Of a DNA stretch of 64,000 nucleotides, positions 43,709 through 54,100 are shown in pieces. The notes below the pieces were generated by a model, which was given only the letters and a program-made list of their open reading frames with translations, searched no databases and was not told the origin of the DNA. This DNA comes from Isochrysis galbana (taxonomy: Eukaryota > Haptophyta > Isochrysidales > Isochrysidaceae), in contig CM030938.1 in assembly GCA_018136815.1 (NCBI GenBank), positions 426,747 to 490,746 of the forward strand, in the 5' to 3' direction. Positions within the stretch are counted from its first letter, which is position 1. Each line of letters begins with the position of its first letter. The translations under genes and the position numbers were made by a program.

Positions 43709-43733
43709 CAATACTCTCACCCCATCTATGCGC
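43694..43733. mobile_element. Solo terminus of a hAT-type MITE
   Basis: GAGCTCATAACAATACTCTC followed by ACCCCATCTATG matches the inverted end of the MITE at 12524-13003. The partner end is not present nearby. Confidence 0.65.
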
Positions 43734-43744
43734 GGCGGGGTGGG

Positions 43745-43810
43745 CGGCAGGGGAGGAGGGGAGCGGCGTGCGCTCCACGAGCCCCTAACGATGTAACGAT
43801 AGTTGTGGGC
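43745..43810 (-). repeat. Short repeat R4, copy 1 (LINE-head-like)
   Basis: GAGCGGCGTGCGCTCCACGA and ACGATGTAACGATAGTTGTG recur at 47225-47290 in the same orientation. On the minus strand the order of a hairpin-like box followed by TGGAGCGC resembles the LINE heads, with GTG in place of ATG. Confidence 0.6.
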
Positions 43811-44390
43811 GCACTAAGTATAACCCTAGTTGTAGCAGTTGGCGTGTAGCCTTGAATCTTATTCAGATGTGCGATGTTTTTTTTCTCGCGTGCAGCAGCC
43901 GCCGGGCGGTCGTGTACTCGGTGTCGGCGCGCGCGGGGGGAGGCGGGCGGCGGTGCTGCGCTCAAGTATGATGATGACCCTACGATATTTGCAAAGGTGG
44001 TCGACGCCCCAGCGCTCTAGCAACGAAGGGCGCGTCCGCACGTATGGCCAAACAAGGCAGCACGTAACACACGTCCATCATCGCCAACATGCAACGACAT
44101 GCAAATCATGCATCATGCCCATGCGAGAAAAGAAGAGACGGCATGGATTGAATCCACACACACGATGGATGGAATCCACATAAAACTTGAACCACAGGCA
44201 TAGCCCGCATAGCCCACATGCTCACCCGCTCCAAGAGTTCGACCGCGCGCGCGCCTAGGCCTGCGGCGCTAGGCCAAGTTGCTGCCGCTGCGGTAAGCAC
44301 CCTCGCCCATGGTGTGCAGCCCTCGGAAGCACTTGCCGGGCCGGGAGTCGCCCCCTCGCAGCCCGCAGTCTGATATGGCGGTTGGAGGGC
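43811..44390. other. No gene seen
   Basis: 3' flank of the lipase gene; short frames only. Confidence 0.4.
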
Positions 44391-45995
44391 TCACACGCGC
44401 AACCAAGCGACGCCAGATCGAAGGGCGGGGCCCGGCCCGGCAAGAGGCAGGTGGCGCGTCTGGAGGAGCCGGCAGAGCGGCTTGTACACGACGTCGGCAG
44501 CACGTGTGGACCACGTGAAGTCGAGGTGCGCAAAGTTGTCAATCTCCCTCCACTCGACGATGGCGCCAGTAGGCCGGAGTTGCCGCTCAAGACGGCGGAC
44601 GTCGGCAGGCGAGGCGAGCGCGTCGTTGGAGCCCGAGAAGAGCGCGGTTGGCACGCGTAGACGGTGCAGCTCAAAGTGTGGCGGGTGGATGGAGCCGTAC
44701 CTCCTCAGGTTCTCCGCGTGCGAGCCGTAGTCATACTGGCGGAAGTGGCCGGCGCGGATGCCTTGCAGGAAGTGGGCAAGATTTTTGATGGAGGTGCCCG
44801 CCGGCGTGCGCGCTAGCTGGACCTGTAGCCGCGTCATATTGAGCTCGTCCGACTCGCCCGTCACCAGATCGAGCACACCCGCGCACATCTCGGGCATCTG
44901 CCGGCACGCCTCGGGCGAGAGGCCGTTGAGTGAGGTGCCGGGAAGGAGCTCACGGATGCCCACCCACTTTGCGAAATCATCGGCGTGCGAGCCGGCGAGT
45001 CCCTTGATGATGGGCGAGGTCATGTGCGAGAGAAACGCGACGGGTGCGAGCGCGACGAAGAGCGCAACCGCGTCCGCCTCCTCGCGGTTGTGCGGCATCG
45101 TGAATCCGGCAAACGCCTGCATCGTCCCTTCCGAGTGGCCAATGTAGCCGATGCATCGCAGTGGCAGCTCCAGACGCGGCGCCGAGACGTTGCCTGCGAC
45201 TGCTGGGCCGCCTAGGCGGTACTCGAGCACGTACCGGATCTCAGCAGGCAGGTCGTACATGCCCATGTCGGCGTATGTGAAGTCCCAGAAGGCGCTGTCA
45301 CGGTCCGGATCCAGCGAGGTGTGGTTGCGCGAGTAGACGTTGCCGCGGTTGTTTCCCAGCCAGACGTCGTAGCCCTGATCGGAGAGCAGCATCGCCAGTG
45401 ACTGGCGTGCCTCGTAGTTGGAGACCCACGCGAAGGACGAGTCGAGCAGCGCGTGCTATACGTGGGCGCAGGTGGAGGTGGCGTCGGAGGCGGACGGAAA
45501 CAGGCCGACGGTCCCGCGCGCGCGGTGCACGCGTGACACGTCGGCTGCGTTGCACGAGGGGGACCTCGACTCGTGCTGCAGATGGCAATGCACTGGTCGC
45601 CACACGGGCGACGTGCCTGCCCCTCTCCGCCCCCCTCCTTCCCTGCTCTCTGCTCTCTCTTTCTCCCCCCCCCCCCCCCCCCCTTCCCCCCACCCCCGTC
45701 TCTCTTCCCCTCCCCCTCCTCCTCTCCTTCTCCCTCCGTGCTCTCGTCCGCAGAGCCGCCAGTGGCACTCCCCATCTCTCACCTGCAAGAGCACCGGCGG
45801 CCTCTGCTCGAGCGGCATCCCATCCCCTCGGTGGGGACGTGGTGTGATGCGGAAGAGGCCCAGCAGGTACCCATCATGGGTCTGTGCCCAGTGGCTCTCG
45901 AGGCCGTAGCCCCTTCTGTGGACGATGCTCATCCCTAGGCCTACCTCTGGGTCGAGGGGAAGGGAGGAACGAGGGGATGGGGGAGGGGAAGCCAT
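44391..45995 (-). CDS. Lysosomal acid lipase / gastric lipase family (exons 45995-45783, 45455-44391)
   Basis: Joined exons give 425 residues (family about 400). Exon 1 contains [20 protein letters not shown] then LGLFRI and ends RPPVLLQ. Exon 2 starts [20 protein letters not shown], where HALL replaces the usual HGLL oxyanion loop, then [18 protein letters not shown], the diagnostic motif. The catalytic triad is visible: Ser 179 in GHSEGT, Asp 349 in SGSNDA and His 381 in NFAHLDFTW. The enzyme hydrolyses triacylglycerols and steryl esters in acidic compartments. The N terminus ([16 protein letters not shown]) is not a signal peptide, and the upstream region is a CT/GA microsatellite, so a leader exon may be missing. 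The intron is 326 bp in phase 0. Confidence 0.9.
45457..45782 (-). other. Lipase intron, 326 bp, phase 0
   Basis: On the minus strand GTGAGAGATGG follows CTTGCAG, and the acceptor ACGTATAG ends at 45456-45457. Contains a 20-base homopolymer-like G-run on the minus strand (45667-45685). Confidence 0.85.
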
Positions 45996-46035
45996 TGGGA
46001 AAGGGGGGGAAGAGAGAGAGGGGGGGAAGGGTCTT

Positions 46036-46420
<385 letters not shown>

Positions 46421-46642
46421 GTCCAGTCAGTTCATCTTGAGTAGGCGCGCCCATTCTCTCTCTCGTTCACTCGCTCTTCCACGCGAGTCCACATGAGTCT
46501 CAAAAGTGGAAGAGGCAAAAGAGAGAAAGAGAGAACAGGCGGAGAGACGAGAGAGAGTAGACGAGAGAGAGAGAGAGAGAGAGAGCAGAGAGAAGAGAGA
46601 GAGAGAGAGCAGAGAGAAGAGAGAAGAGAGAGTGAGAGAGAG

Positions 46643-46683
<41 letters not shown>

Positions 46684-47221
46684 GAGAGAGAGATGTCGTC
46701 GGACGGACGGAAGGGGCGAGAAGAGAGGGCGTGTGTGTGTGCGTGGCGAGGAGAGGAAGAGAGGAGAGATGGAATTCACCAGAGAAGAAGAAGTGCCCCC
46801 CCTTACACTGATAATATTCAAAGATGTACGGAAGAAATGAAGCCCGCCTGATCTCACAGAGCGTCTGTGTGCACTGCCTCGCCGATGTGGGGGTGGATCG
46901 GAAAAACAATAAACCCCAACCGCCCAATCTTTTCGATACACACACCCCGCCTGCGTGGCCTCAGCCCAACAACGACCGGCAAAGAAGAGAGAAAGAAGAA
47001 GAAGAGAGAGAGGGAAGTCCACCTCTCTTTATTTGTGCAACGACCGGCAAGAAGAGGGAAGAAGAAGAGAGAAGAAGAGAGAGAGAGGGAAGTCCGCCTC
47101 TCTTTATATGAGTAACGACCGGCAAGAAGAGGGAAGAAGAGGGAAGAAGAAGAAGAAGAAGAAGAGAGAGAGAGAGAGAGAGTAGCTGGTAGACATCTTA
47201 TTTATACTCCTCCTTCCACCT
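46421..47221. other. No gene; GA- and GAA-rich, with a tandem repeat
   Basis: AACGACCGGCAAGAAGAG-like units recur about every 65-70 bp from 46970 to 47130. No coding frame seen. Confidence 0.5.
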
Positions 47222-47224
47222 TCA

Positions 47225-47290
47225 GGAAGGGAGGGGAGCGGCGTGCGCTCCACGAGCCCCTCACGATGTAACGATAGTTGTGGGCGAACT
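47225..47290 (-). repeat. Short repeat R4, copy 2
   Basis: Near-identical to 43745-43810 over about 60 bp. Confidence 0.6.
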
Positions 47291-47852
47291 AAAAGTAACT
47301 CCACGCGCCACACTGCACATCGAGTGGATGCCGGCCAGCTCGTGAAGGAGGAGGAGCATGTCTACCAGCTCGTGAAGGCTTACCCTCTCTCGCGCTCTCC
47401 CCCCCCTCGCTCTCGCTCTCCCCCCCTCCCTCTCTCTCGCTGTCGCTGACTCTCTCCTCTCTCTCACTGCCTTGCTGCTCGCTGCACCGTCCGCCTGTTT
47501 GTTGGCCCCGGCCAGGTTTTCGCGCCTGACCTGCCGAAATTTCTTTCGAAAATTTAGGAGTTTTTGCACTGATTCTCTCGGACAGGCTTGCCCTAATTTT
47601 CGCAAAAAAAAATTGTTTTTCGAGGTTCGAGCGAGCCCGAGCCCCACCGGGTCGGCCACCGGCCACCCGGCCGCCACCGGCAACGAGCGAGGTGTTACGC
47701 GTTACGCGCGCGCGTGCCATAGTATGCTCGTATGATCAATAGAGTATAGAGTTCAGGCATGCACAAACAACTGTTAGTTAAGCAACACAATTAACGCTAA
47801 GGCATCGAGAGCGCACACAGAAAACACCAAAACGATGGCGCTCGTCAACCGA

Positions 47853-48230
47853 TCAACCCACAACCCGCTTATTGAAGCGGCTCATCAATGAGGCCTGCAG
47901 GTGTTCTCACAATAACACCCGACTGCTGGTCACCCACCGTACATCAAACATCAAACGGAGCAAGGAAAACACACGTTCACACGAGGCTGAGTTTGGAGAG
48001 ATGCTGACAGCCACACAAGCTGCGGATGCCCACGCCGGAAACGATTTGCCATTGGTACGCCACCAGTTGAGCACGGAAGCCGAAAAGTCGTCGACGTCAT
48101 CTGAATTGCATGCCGCACGGGACGCCGCGGCTAGATAGGCGGGCAACTGCGCCTTCAGAACTGTAGGATCAATCCCACCCTCATCATTAGGCATGCCTAA
48201 AGGCGTGAGTAATGCTAGGTCGTCCACTGA
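47853..48230 (-). pseudogene. hAT-2 transposase, C-terminal part
   Basis: Encodes SVDDLALLTPLGMPNDEGG, LNWWRTNGKSFPAWASAACV, SPNSASCERVFSLLRLM and, in a shifted frame, the end LQASLMSRFNKRVVG with a stop at 47853-47855. Paralogue of the transposase at 21165-21913. Confidence 0.85.
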
Positions 48231-48669
48231 CTAAGTTGTTCCACAGGTACCGGTACCGGTACCGGTGGACCGGTACCGCGGGTCCGCCGGACCCGGTGGT
48301 GCGTACAGTATGGTAGCCGAGAGGGCTGTGCGTTGTGCTCGAGTGCTCGAGTGGGAAGAGGAAATGTGGAGATTGAAGTTGAAGATCCCCCAACGGAGGA
48401 AGGGGAGGAGGAGGAGGAGGAGGAGGAGGAGGAGTTCTCATAGCGAGCGTGGCGGGAGCGCGTGGACGGCGATCCCTCGGTGTGGGCGGTGGGCGTATTG
48501 CGTATTGTGTAGCTGTAGCTGTCTGTATGTACACTAACTAAGAGTATCTAATGTTACCATGAGAGTACTATAATAAGTACCATAGATAGGTACCGTACCG
48601 GTACCGGTACCGGTACCGGGTGAAGCCTCTCAAGACCCGGTGGAACCGGTATACGGTGGAACAACTTAG
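48231..48669. mobile_element. Nested element A: hAT-type MITE, 439 bp
   Basis: Perfect 14-bp inverted ends CTAAGTTGTTCCAC. Target duplication TCCACTGA at 48223-48230 on the left; on the right it begins at 48670 and is interrupted by element B, with the complete copy regained at 51456-51463. Several CCGGTACCGGTACCGG units lie just inside both ends. Inserted in the hAT-2 transposase gene. Confidence 0.9.
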
Positions 48670-48811
48670 TCCACCCTACATGTGAAAAACAGAAAACCTG
48701 TTTTTCTGTGAAGTTTGTGAAGACCAAAAACAGTGTTTTTCACCGTTTTTCTGAGCCTGGGCCCTAAGCCTAAGCCTGGGGCCAGCTGCGCCGGCGCGCC
48801 TAGGCTGGGGT

Positions 48812-50218
48812 TAGGGGTAGGCCAAAATATCCACAATTTTTCACCCAAATATCCATTGGAAATATATCTCCCATATATCCAGAAAATCGGCCCAAATATC
48901 CAAGAAATATCCGGAGATATCCATGTATCCGCATCGCCATACGCCATACGCGCATGCACGCCGTTGCGTAAAAAAAAGCTCTTCTGGCTCTGTGCTCTTT
49001 GCTCACAGCTCTCCTGCTTATCCTTATTCCTAACCTACTAGCAATACAATACATGTCTTGATCTTGAGATGTGATGAGGCAATATATTATTTGACTACAA
49101 ACACAATCACATTGACGTGCGGTTACGCTGGTTGCTATTGAATCGCAACATGATGGAGGCCTCAATCTGATCTGCCAAAGATTTAGCACGATCGGGACCA
49201 AACACACATTGAAGCAATGAGAAGACACATTCACACGATGCAGAATTAGGGCTGAGAGAAAATGCAATCCTTGCTGCAATGGCCCATGTAGGGAACTTCG
49301 TACAATTGGCGGCCCGCCAAGCTAACACATCTGACGTGAATGATTTGACGTCCCTATGGTCAAATTGAGTACCCCTGCATGCCACAACGTAGTCTGAAAG
49401 CTCACTCTGAAGCAGATGTGTGACGCCCGGGAGATGGAGATGGGCAAAGCAAGGTAAGTCTGCAAGTTGGTGCACCCACGCTGAATCGACTTTACCGTAT
49501 GCGAACGCCGGATTAAAAGCGCGGAGAAGCCCGTCCGAGTCGCTCGGGTCGCTAAGCGCGCGCGTCGGCTGATCGCCGACGTCTCTGTCCGCGACCTTGC
49601 GTTGAGCGGAGCGGCTTGAGCGAGACGAGCGGCGTAATCCTGAGCGAGGGCGGTGGGAATGGAGTGAGCCGCGCATTCGCGAGGGGGGAGAGGGAAGTGC
49701 CCCTGCTCTGCGCCTTGGGCATTGGGCATTGGCGCGATGCGCGATGGCGGCTGGCGGGAAGGCGCGCAATGATGTGAGAAGGAGCAGGGAGCGAGCGCGG
49801 GAGCGAGCGGAGAGGGTGGGGGAGCGGGAGGAGACGGCAGAGGGGGGCTGCGAGCGCGCCAGAGGGAGGGGGAGGGGGACGCCCAGGGCAGGGGCAGGGG
49901 GACTGCCACACCTCTCATGACAGACCAGGCAAGGCTCCGTTCGGGATGAGATAGACGTCTTTATTATTATAGGAACAGCTCATTTTATTACGTATCTATC
50001 GGCATCACCTCTTACTGTCTGTTTGCCGCCCCCCCAGCCCCCGAGCCCCCCCCCCTCCTTCCGCTCCCTCCCCGTCCCCCCCGCGCCTCGCGCCCACAAA
50101 GTGTTTTGTTTTGGGGGTTGGGGCGCAGACCATGCCCAAATATCCACCAAATATCCAAATGCCAAAAAATCCGCCCAAATATCCAAGAGATATATCCGGA
50201 TATCTTGGCCTACCCCTA
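48812..50218. mobile_element. Nested element C: hAT, 1407 bp, innermost
   Basis: Inverted ends TAGGGGTAGGCCAA followed by ATATCC (one mismatch in 21) and the 8-bp duplication GCTGGGGT at 48804-48811 and 50219-50226. Subterminal CCCAAATATCC words recur at both ends. It inserted 11 bp inside the left end of D and carries its own transposase frame. Confidence 0.92.
49107..49769 (-). pseudogene. hAT transposase, C-terminal part, in element C
   Basis: 220 residues with FPTWAIAARIAFSLSPNSAS, CECVFSLLQCVFG and SLADQIEASIMLRFNSNQR, the hAT dimerisation region complete to its end. The upstream part is short and composition-biased, so the catalytic core is lost. Its 5' flank is shared with 10985-11165. 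Confidence 0.8.
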
Positions 50219-50559
50219 GCTGGGGTCAGGATTTCGTTTTCAACTCGCCCAAATTTCGTTTGAGATTTCGTTCAGATTTCGAGCCCACACCCCCAAATTT
50301 CGATGAAATTTTGAGATTTCGCGTGGCGACACTAGATTTTTAATAGGCTCACGCGCGTTTCGCGGCGCACCCGCTAGCTCGTCCACGCACCACGCATCCT
50401 CCGCCCTGACATCTATCTATATCTATCCATTGCTATCTATAGATAGTCTATAGTATTCTATAACCAACCTACAAACAACCCTTACCAAAGAGAATCATAA
50501 GATAATGATCAATAATGCCTTAGACCCTACTCACTCACTCACGTGTCACTCACTCATTC

Positions 50560-50701
50560 ACTCGCGCTTGTTTGTTGTAACGTAACATCAAGAGCCGCAC
50601 TCCAACTGATCGGAATAGGTCTGCATCTGGTTGTCACCAATCACCAAACATGCACTTCAAAACGGAAAAGACACGCTCACACGAGGCAGAATTTGGGGCT
50701 C
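50560..50701 (-). pseudogene. hAT transposase fragment in element D
   Basis: Encodes APNSASCERVFSVLKCMFGD and, after a frame change, SDQLE and LLMLRYNKQAR, a degraded dimerisation region. Confidence 0.7.
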
Positions 50702-51460
50702 CCTCCCCTCCTCATCGGCCTCGCTCGCTTCGGCCTCGCTCGCTTCAGGTCTCGCTTGCGCCAGCACTTGTGCTTGTGCCCATGTGCCCACTCGACACTG
50801 AGGCGCGCCGAGGTCCATACAACGAATCAACGAATGGCGCTACCGTTGTGCCCCCCGGCGAGTGGGCAGCGCGCCTCTGCCTCTGCCTCTGCTCCCGCTC
50901 CATCTGGGGAGGAGGGGGGGAGGGGTCTCTGGGGCCGGAGGGGCAGGGGGAGCGCTCTGATTTCGCGCCACGGGTTCGCGCGCTCCCCCTCCCCCCCCGC
51001 TCCCCCCCGCCCCCCCCCCTTGGTATCGCATCTTTAGTCCCCTGACCCCCCAAATTTCGAGAAATTTCGAACGAAATTTCCCCCGGCGACCCCCCCCCAA
51101 ATTTCGAAAGAAATTTTCGAAATCCTGACCCCAGCCTAGGCGCGCCGGTGAGTCTGCAACTCGCAGCTCGCACAATGCCCGCTCGCTGCTCGCTAGGTAT
51201 ATGTGCGTACATGGAAGATATGGTTATGGCTATGGCTATGGCAAGTGCGGACGCCTCCATCTACCCCCCCCCCCCCCGCCCCCCCCCCCGCGCGCAAAAT
51301 ATTATAATATCATTTTCTAACGTAAACACCATTTTCTAACGTAAACACTGGCGGCCTGTTTTCGGGCTGTTTTTGGCTGTTTTTCTGTACAACCCAAAAA
51401 CAGCTGTTTTTACTGTTTTTCTTGGGCTTGTCGACTGTTTTTCACATGTAGGTAGTCCAC

Positions 51461-51535
51461 TGACGAAAGCGTTGCATGGCGAGCCGCGAATGAAGGGTCG
51501 AACACCTGGCGGACTTGGACGGCGCGCCCTCTCTG
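51461..51535 (-). pseudogene. hAT-2 transposase, piece upstream of the nested stack
   Basis: Encodes RQVFDPSFAARHATLSS; with the stack removed it runs directly into SVDDLALLTPLG at 48230, in frame, matching ATPASVDALAAITPLG of hAT-1. Confidence 0.85.
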
Positions 51536-51820
51536 CGTGGCACAGAGCGACGCCAGGCGCAGTGGCTCGCGGCCTCGCCCCGCGAGTTCTCCGCCAGTTC
51601 CCGAAACGCCCCCCCCCCCCCCTTCTAGAGAAGCTAGGGAACCTAACCTTAACATCTAGGCTCTAGGGTATTTAGTATTTATCTATTTATTGAGCTCTCT
51701 GGTTCACATCTCCTCTGTGTGGAGCCTGCCACAACAAGAAAACTCCAGCGCCCTCCACTTCTTTACCCTCCCTACTTTCCTTTGACCTCCTCTACTCTCT
51801 CTCTCTTCCCTCCCTGTCTC

Positions 51821-51853
<33 letters not shown>

Positions 51854-52094
51854 TTGCCTTCTCTCTTCTCTCTTCTCTCTCTGTCTCCTCTCTTCTCTCC
51901 CTCTCCCTCCCTCCCTCCCTCCCTCCCCCCCTCTCTCTCGTCTCCCCCCCTGCCCACAACCAGCTACGTGAGGACACTTCTCCCTAGACTATGTTAGTAT
52001 TCTCTCACTTCTCTCCTCTTTCTTCTCTTCCCGCGCCCCTCTCCCCCTTTCTCCCCCCTTTCCCCTCGCCCCCTTTCTCCCCCTCACGGGAGCA
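51536..52094. repeat. CT-rich upstream region of the Rav1-like gene
   Basis: CT runs at 51795-51950 and C/T-rich sequence up to the start codon; no other gene. Probably promoter and 5' UTR. Confidence 0.6.
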
Positions 52095-54000
52095 ATGGCC
52101 GCCTCCGTCTCCGCGTGGGCCTCTGGGCTCGCCAGGCCAAACGAGCGCGTGGGCCAAGTGTCTGCGCTGCAGGCCGAGGGAGGCCTCCTGCTCGCGCTCG
52201 CCAGCGGACGGCGCGTCCTCCTCCTCTCTGAGCGCTCTGAGGTTGTACAGACGCTCTGTGAGACTTCGGTGAGCCACGCAATCTCTTTCTCCTTCTCCTT
52301 CGCCTTCGCCTTCTCCTCCTTCTCCTTCTCCTTCTCCTTCTCCTACTCCTTCCCCTACTCCTCCTTCTCCTCCTCCTCAGCCTCCGCCCCCTTCCTCTTC
52401 TCCTCCTCCGCCTTCTCCTCCTCCTCCTCCTCCTCCTCGTCTTCCTCTTCCTTCCCCCCCCTCTCTCGCTCGCTCGCTCATCCCACTCTTCTCTGCCTGT
52501 CCTGCTGTCCTCTCCTCTCCTCCCCTCCCCGGCAAGCACCTCTCTTTCCCCCCACCCCTTCTTTGCACTCCTGATCGCCCTTTGCACTCTGCCTGCTTCT
52601 CGTGCTCTCTCCCCCCAAATCCTCCCCCATCCCCTCTCACGAGTACCCTCGCTCCCGCAGGTGGTGCGCTTCGTCTGCTGGTCCTCACTTTCATCTTCCC
52701 TCGCGGTAGGCGCGGGGCACACAGTCAGCGTCTACGAGCGGCAGAGGGGCGGCGACTGGCTGTGGAGCGTGAAGGCCTCACTGAACCACGAGGAGTGCGT
52801 GAATGGCATCGGGTGGAGCCGAGGAAATGGCGGCGTGCGCGAGCTCTGGGTGGCAGCTGGGAGCGACCTCTGCTACTGGAGCGAGGGCACGGACGGATGG
52901 AGTATGGTATGGAGGCGGAGGCTGGCGCAACCCGCCGCGCTGCTTGCCGGAGCCGAGGCGGGTGAATCCCTCTTGGCGAGTGTAGGCGAGGCCGACCGAC
53001 TCATCAAGGTGTGGCATCCCGAGGAGCCTGACGGCGCCGACGATGCACAGTGGCCGGCGCGCAGCCGGCGGCGCCGTGGCACGGCCGGGCCGCATGTGCG
53101 CCACTTCACGTTTGCCTACCTGCCTCATCCGGGAGACGTCCGTGCCATTGAGTGGCGTGCTCCGACACGCGCGTGCTTGGCGTTTGCAAGCGGCGGCGTT
53201 GGCGGCAACGAGGCAAGCGTGCTGCTCAGCCTTTGCGCCGATGGGGTGGCACGGCTATGGTTAGCGATGCCCCATGCAGCGCCAGGCAATGCGCGTCGCT
53301 TCAACCTCTGCGCCCAGCTTGTACACGAGGTCTCCCCATCAGGCATTGCGACAGCGGCCCGGCCGCTGCAGCCGTCCCCCCGGCCGGCCGACGCCGCCCG
53401 CATGGCACGCCAAGGCCTTGCGTCCGGCGATGGCGGAAGCGAGTTCCAGCTCGTGCTGTGGCTCCACCCGTCGGCAGCGCGCCTCTTTCCGCCGGCCGAC
53501 AAGGCTGGCACGCCGCCACCCTCCGCAGGACGTCAGAGCCCGTATGTGCCTGCTCCGTCTCCACTGCTCGGTACCGATGCGGGCATGCCCACGCTGCGGC
53601 CGTCGTTGCGCGAGCGGCATGACTACGTGCTCGGTGTTCGAGCGGACGGCACCGTTGTTGTGTGGCTTGTCCACGCGCTTTCCGCCCATCCACTGTGTAC
53701 ACCCAAGGTGTGGCGCGCCGCCCGCAACCTACTCCCTGCGCCACGCCGCGCCCGTGCTTGTGCTTGCGTAAGCCCACTGCCTGAAGCCCACTGCCTTGGC
53801 CCCGCGGCGCCCTCCTTGAATTGGCAGGTGATGATCTGGGCGAGCCTGCCGCGTGCCTTGCCTCGGTCCGAGCGGTACCTTGGCGCCACTGGCTTCTGCT
53901 ACTTCGAGGCAGCTTCGAACCCCCTCGCCTTGCTTGGCCGCGGTGCCTCCACCCTGGACGCTGATCGCGTTCCAACGGAGGTAACCCTCTTCAGCCACTC
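52095..54000 (+). CDS. Rabconnectin-3 / DMXL / Rav1-like protein, N-terminal part (exons 52095-52268, 52661 to gap)
   Basis: Exon 1 encodes MAASVSAWASGLARPNERVG and LLLALASGRRVLLLSER; exon 2 begins VVRFVCWSSLSSSLAVGAG after a 392-bp intron in phase 0. The repeats are WD40-like with Rav1 features: HTVSVYERQRGGDWLWSVKA, ECVNGIGWSRG, ASVGEADRLIKVWHPEE, FTFAYLPHPGDVRAIEWRA and LLSLCADGVARLWLAMPHA. Rav1/DMXL organises the RAVE complex that re-assembles the V-ATPase on acidic organelles; family members run to well over 1000 residues, so most of the gene lies in or beyond the gap. A 60-nt stretch at 53768-53827 starts GTAAGC, ends GGCAG and keeps frame, so it may be a short intron. A possible donor GTAACC lies at 53981. 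Confidence 0.8.
52269..52660 (+). other. Intron of the Rav1-like gene, 392 bp, phase 0
   Basis: GTGAGC donor and CCCGCAG acceptor. The first half is a TCC/TTC trinucleotide-like pyrimidine tract (52283-52460). Confidence 0.85.
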
Positions 54001-54100
54001 NNNNNNNNNNNNNNNNNNNNNNNNNNNNNNNNNNNNNNNNNNNNNNNNNNNNNNNNNNNNNNNNNNNNNNNNNNNNNNNNNNNNNNNNNNNNNNNNNNNN
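54001..54100. other. Assembly gap (100 N)
   Basis: A run of exactly 100 N, the usual placeholder for a gap of unknown size. It cuts both the Rav1-like gene and the retroelement, so the distance and the join are uncertain. Confidence 0.99.

Larger units (their letters stand above)
48801..51138. mobile_element. Nested element D: hAT, about 920 bp without element C
   Basis: Perfect inverted ends TAGGCTGGGGTCAGGATTTC (at least 20 bp) and the 8-bp duplication GGCGCGCC at 48793-48800 and 51139-51146. AAATTTCG words are repeated at both ends. It carries a hAT transposase C-terminal fragment. Confidence 0.92.
48675..51452. mobile_element. Nested element B: hAT-type, about 432 bp without inner insertions
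   Basis: Perfect 18-bp inverted ends CCTACATGTGAAAAACAG and the exact 8-bp duplication TAGTCCAC at 48667-48674 and 51453-51460. It sits at the right edge of element A. Repeated TGTTTTT words lie inside both ends. Elements D and C are inside it. Confidence 0.92.
47501..51535 (-). mobile_element. hAT-2 element remnant, host of the nested insertions
   Basis: The end GTTGGCCCCGGC at 47501-47512 matches the 3' end of hAT-1. The transposase gene reads leftward and is interrupted by a 3.2-kb stack of four other elements at 48231-51460. The 5' end of hAT-2 beyond about 51535 could not be traced. Confidence 0.8.

Noticed and set aside
44391-45392. Lipase starting at the Met at 45392 as a single exon
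   Set aside because: This would omit the oxyanion region and the conserved N-terminal GY...DGYL motif, which are present in-frame upstream and across an intron.
53729-54100. Minus-strand frame continuing through the gap into 53729-54000
   Set aside because: The gap is filled with N and the sequence left of it is a plus-strand Rav1-like exon; the continuation is an artefact.
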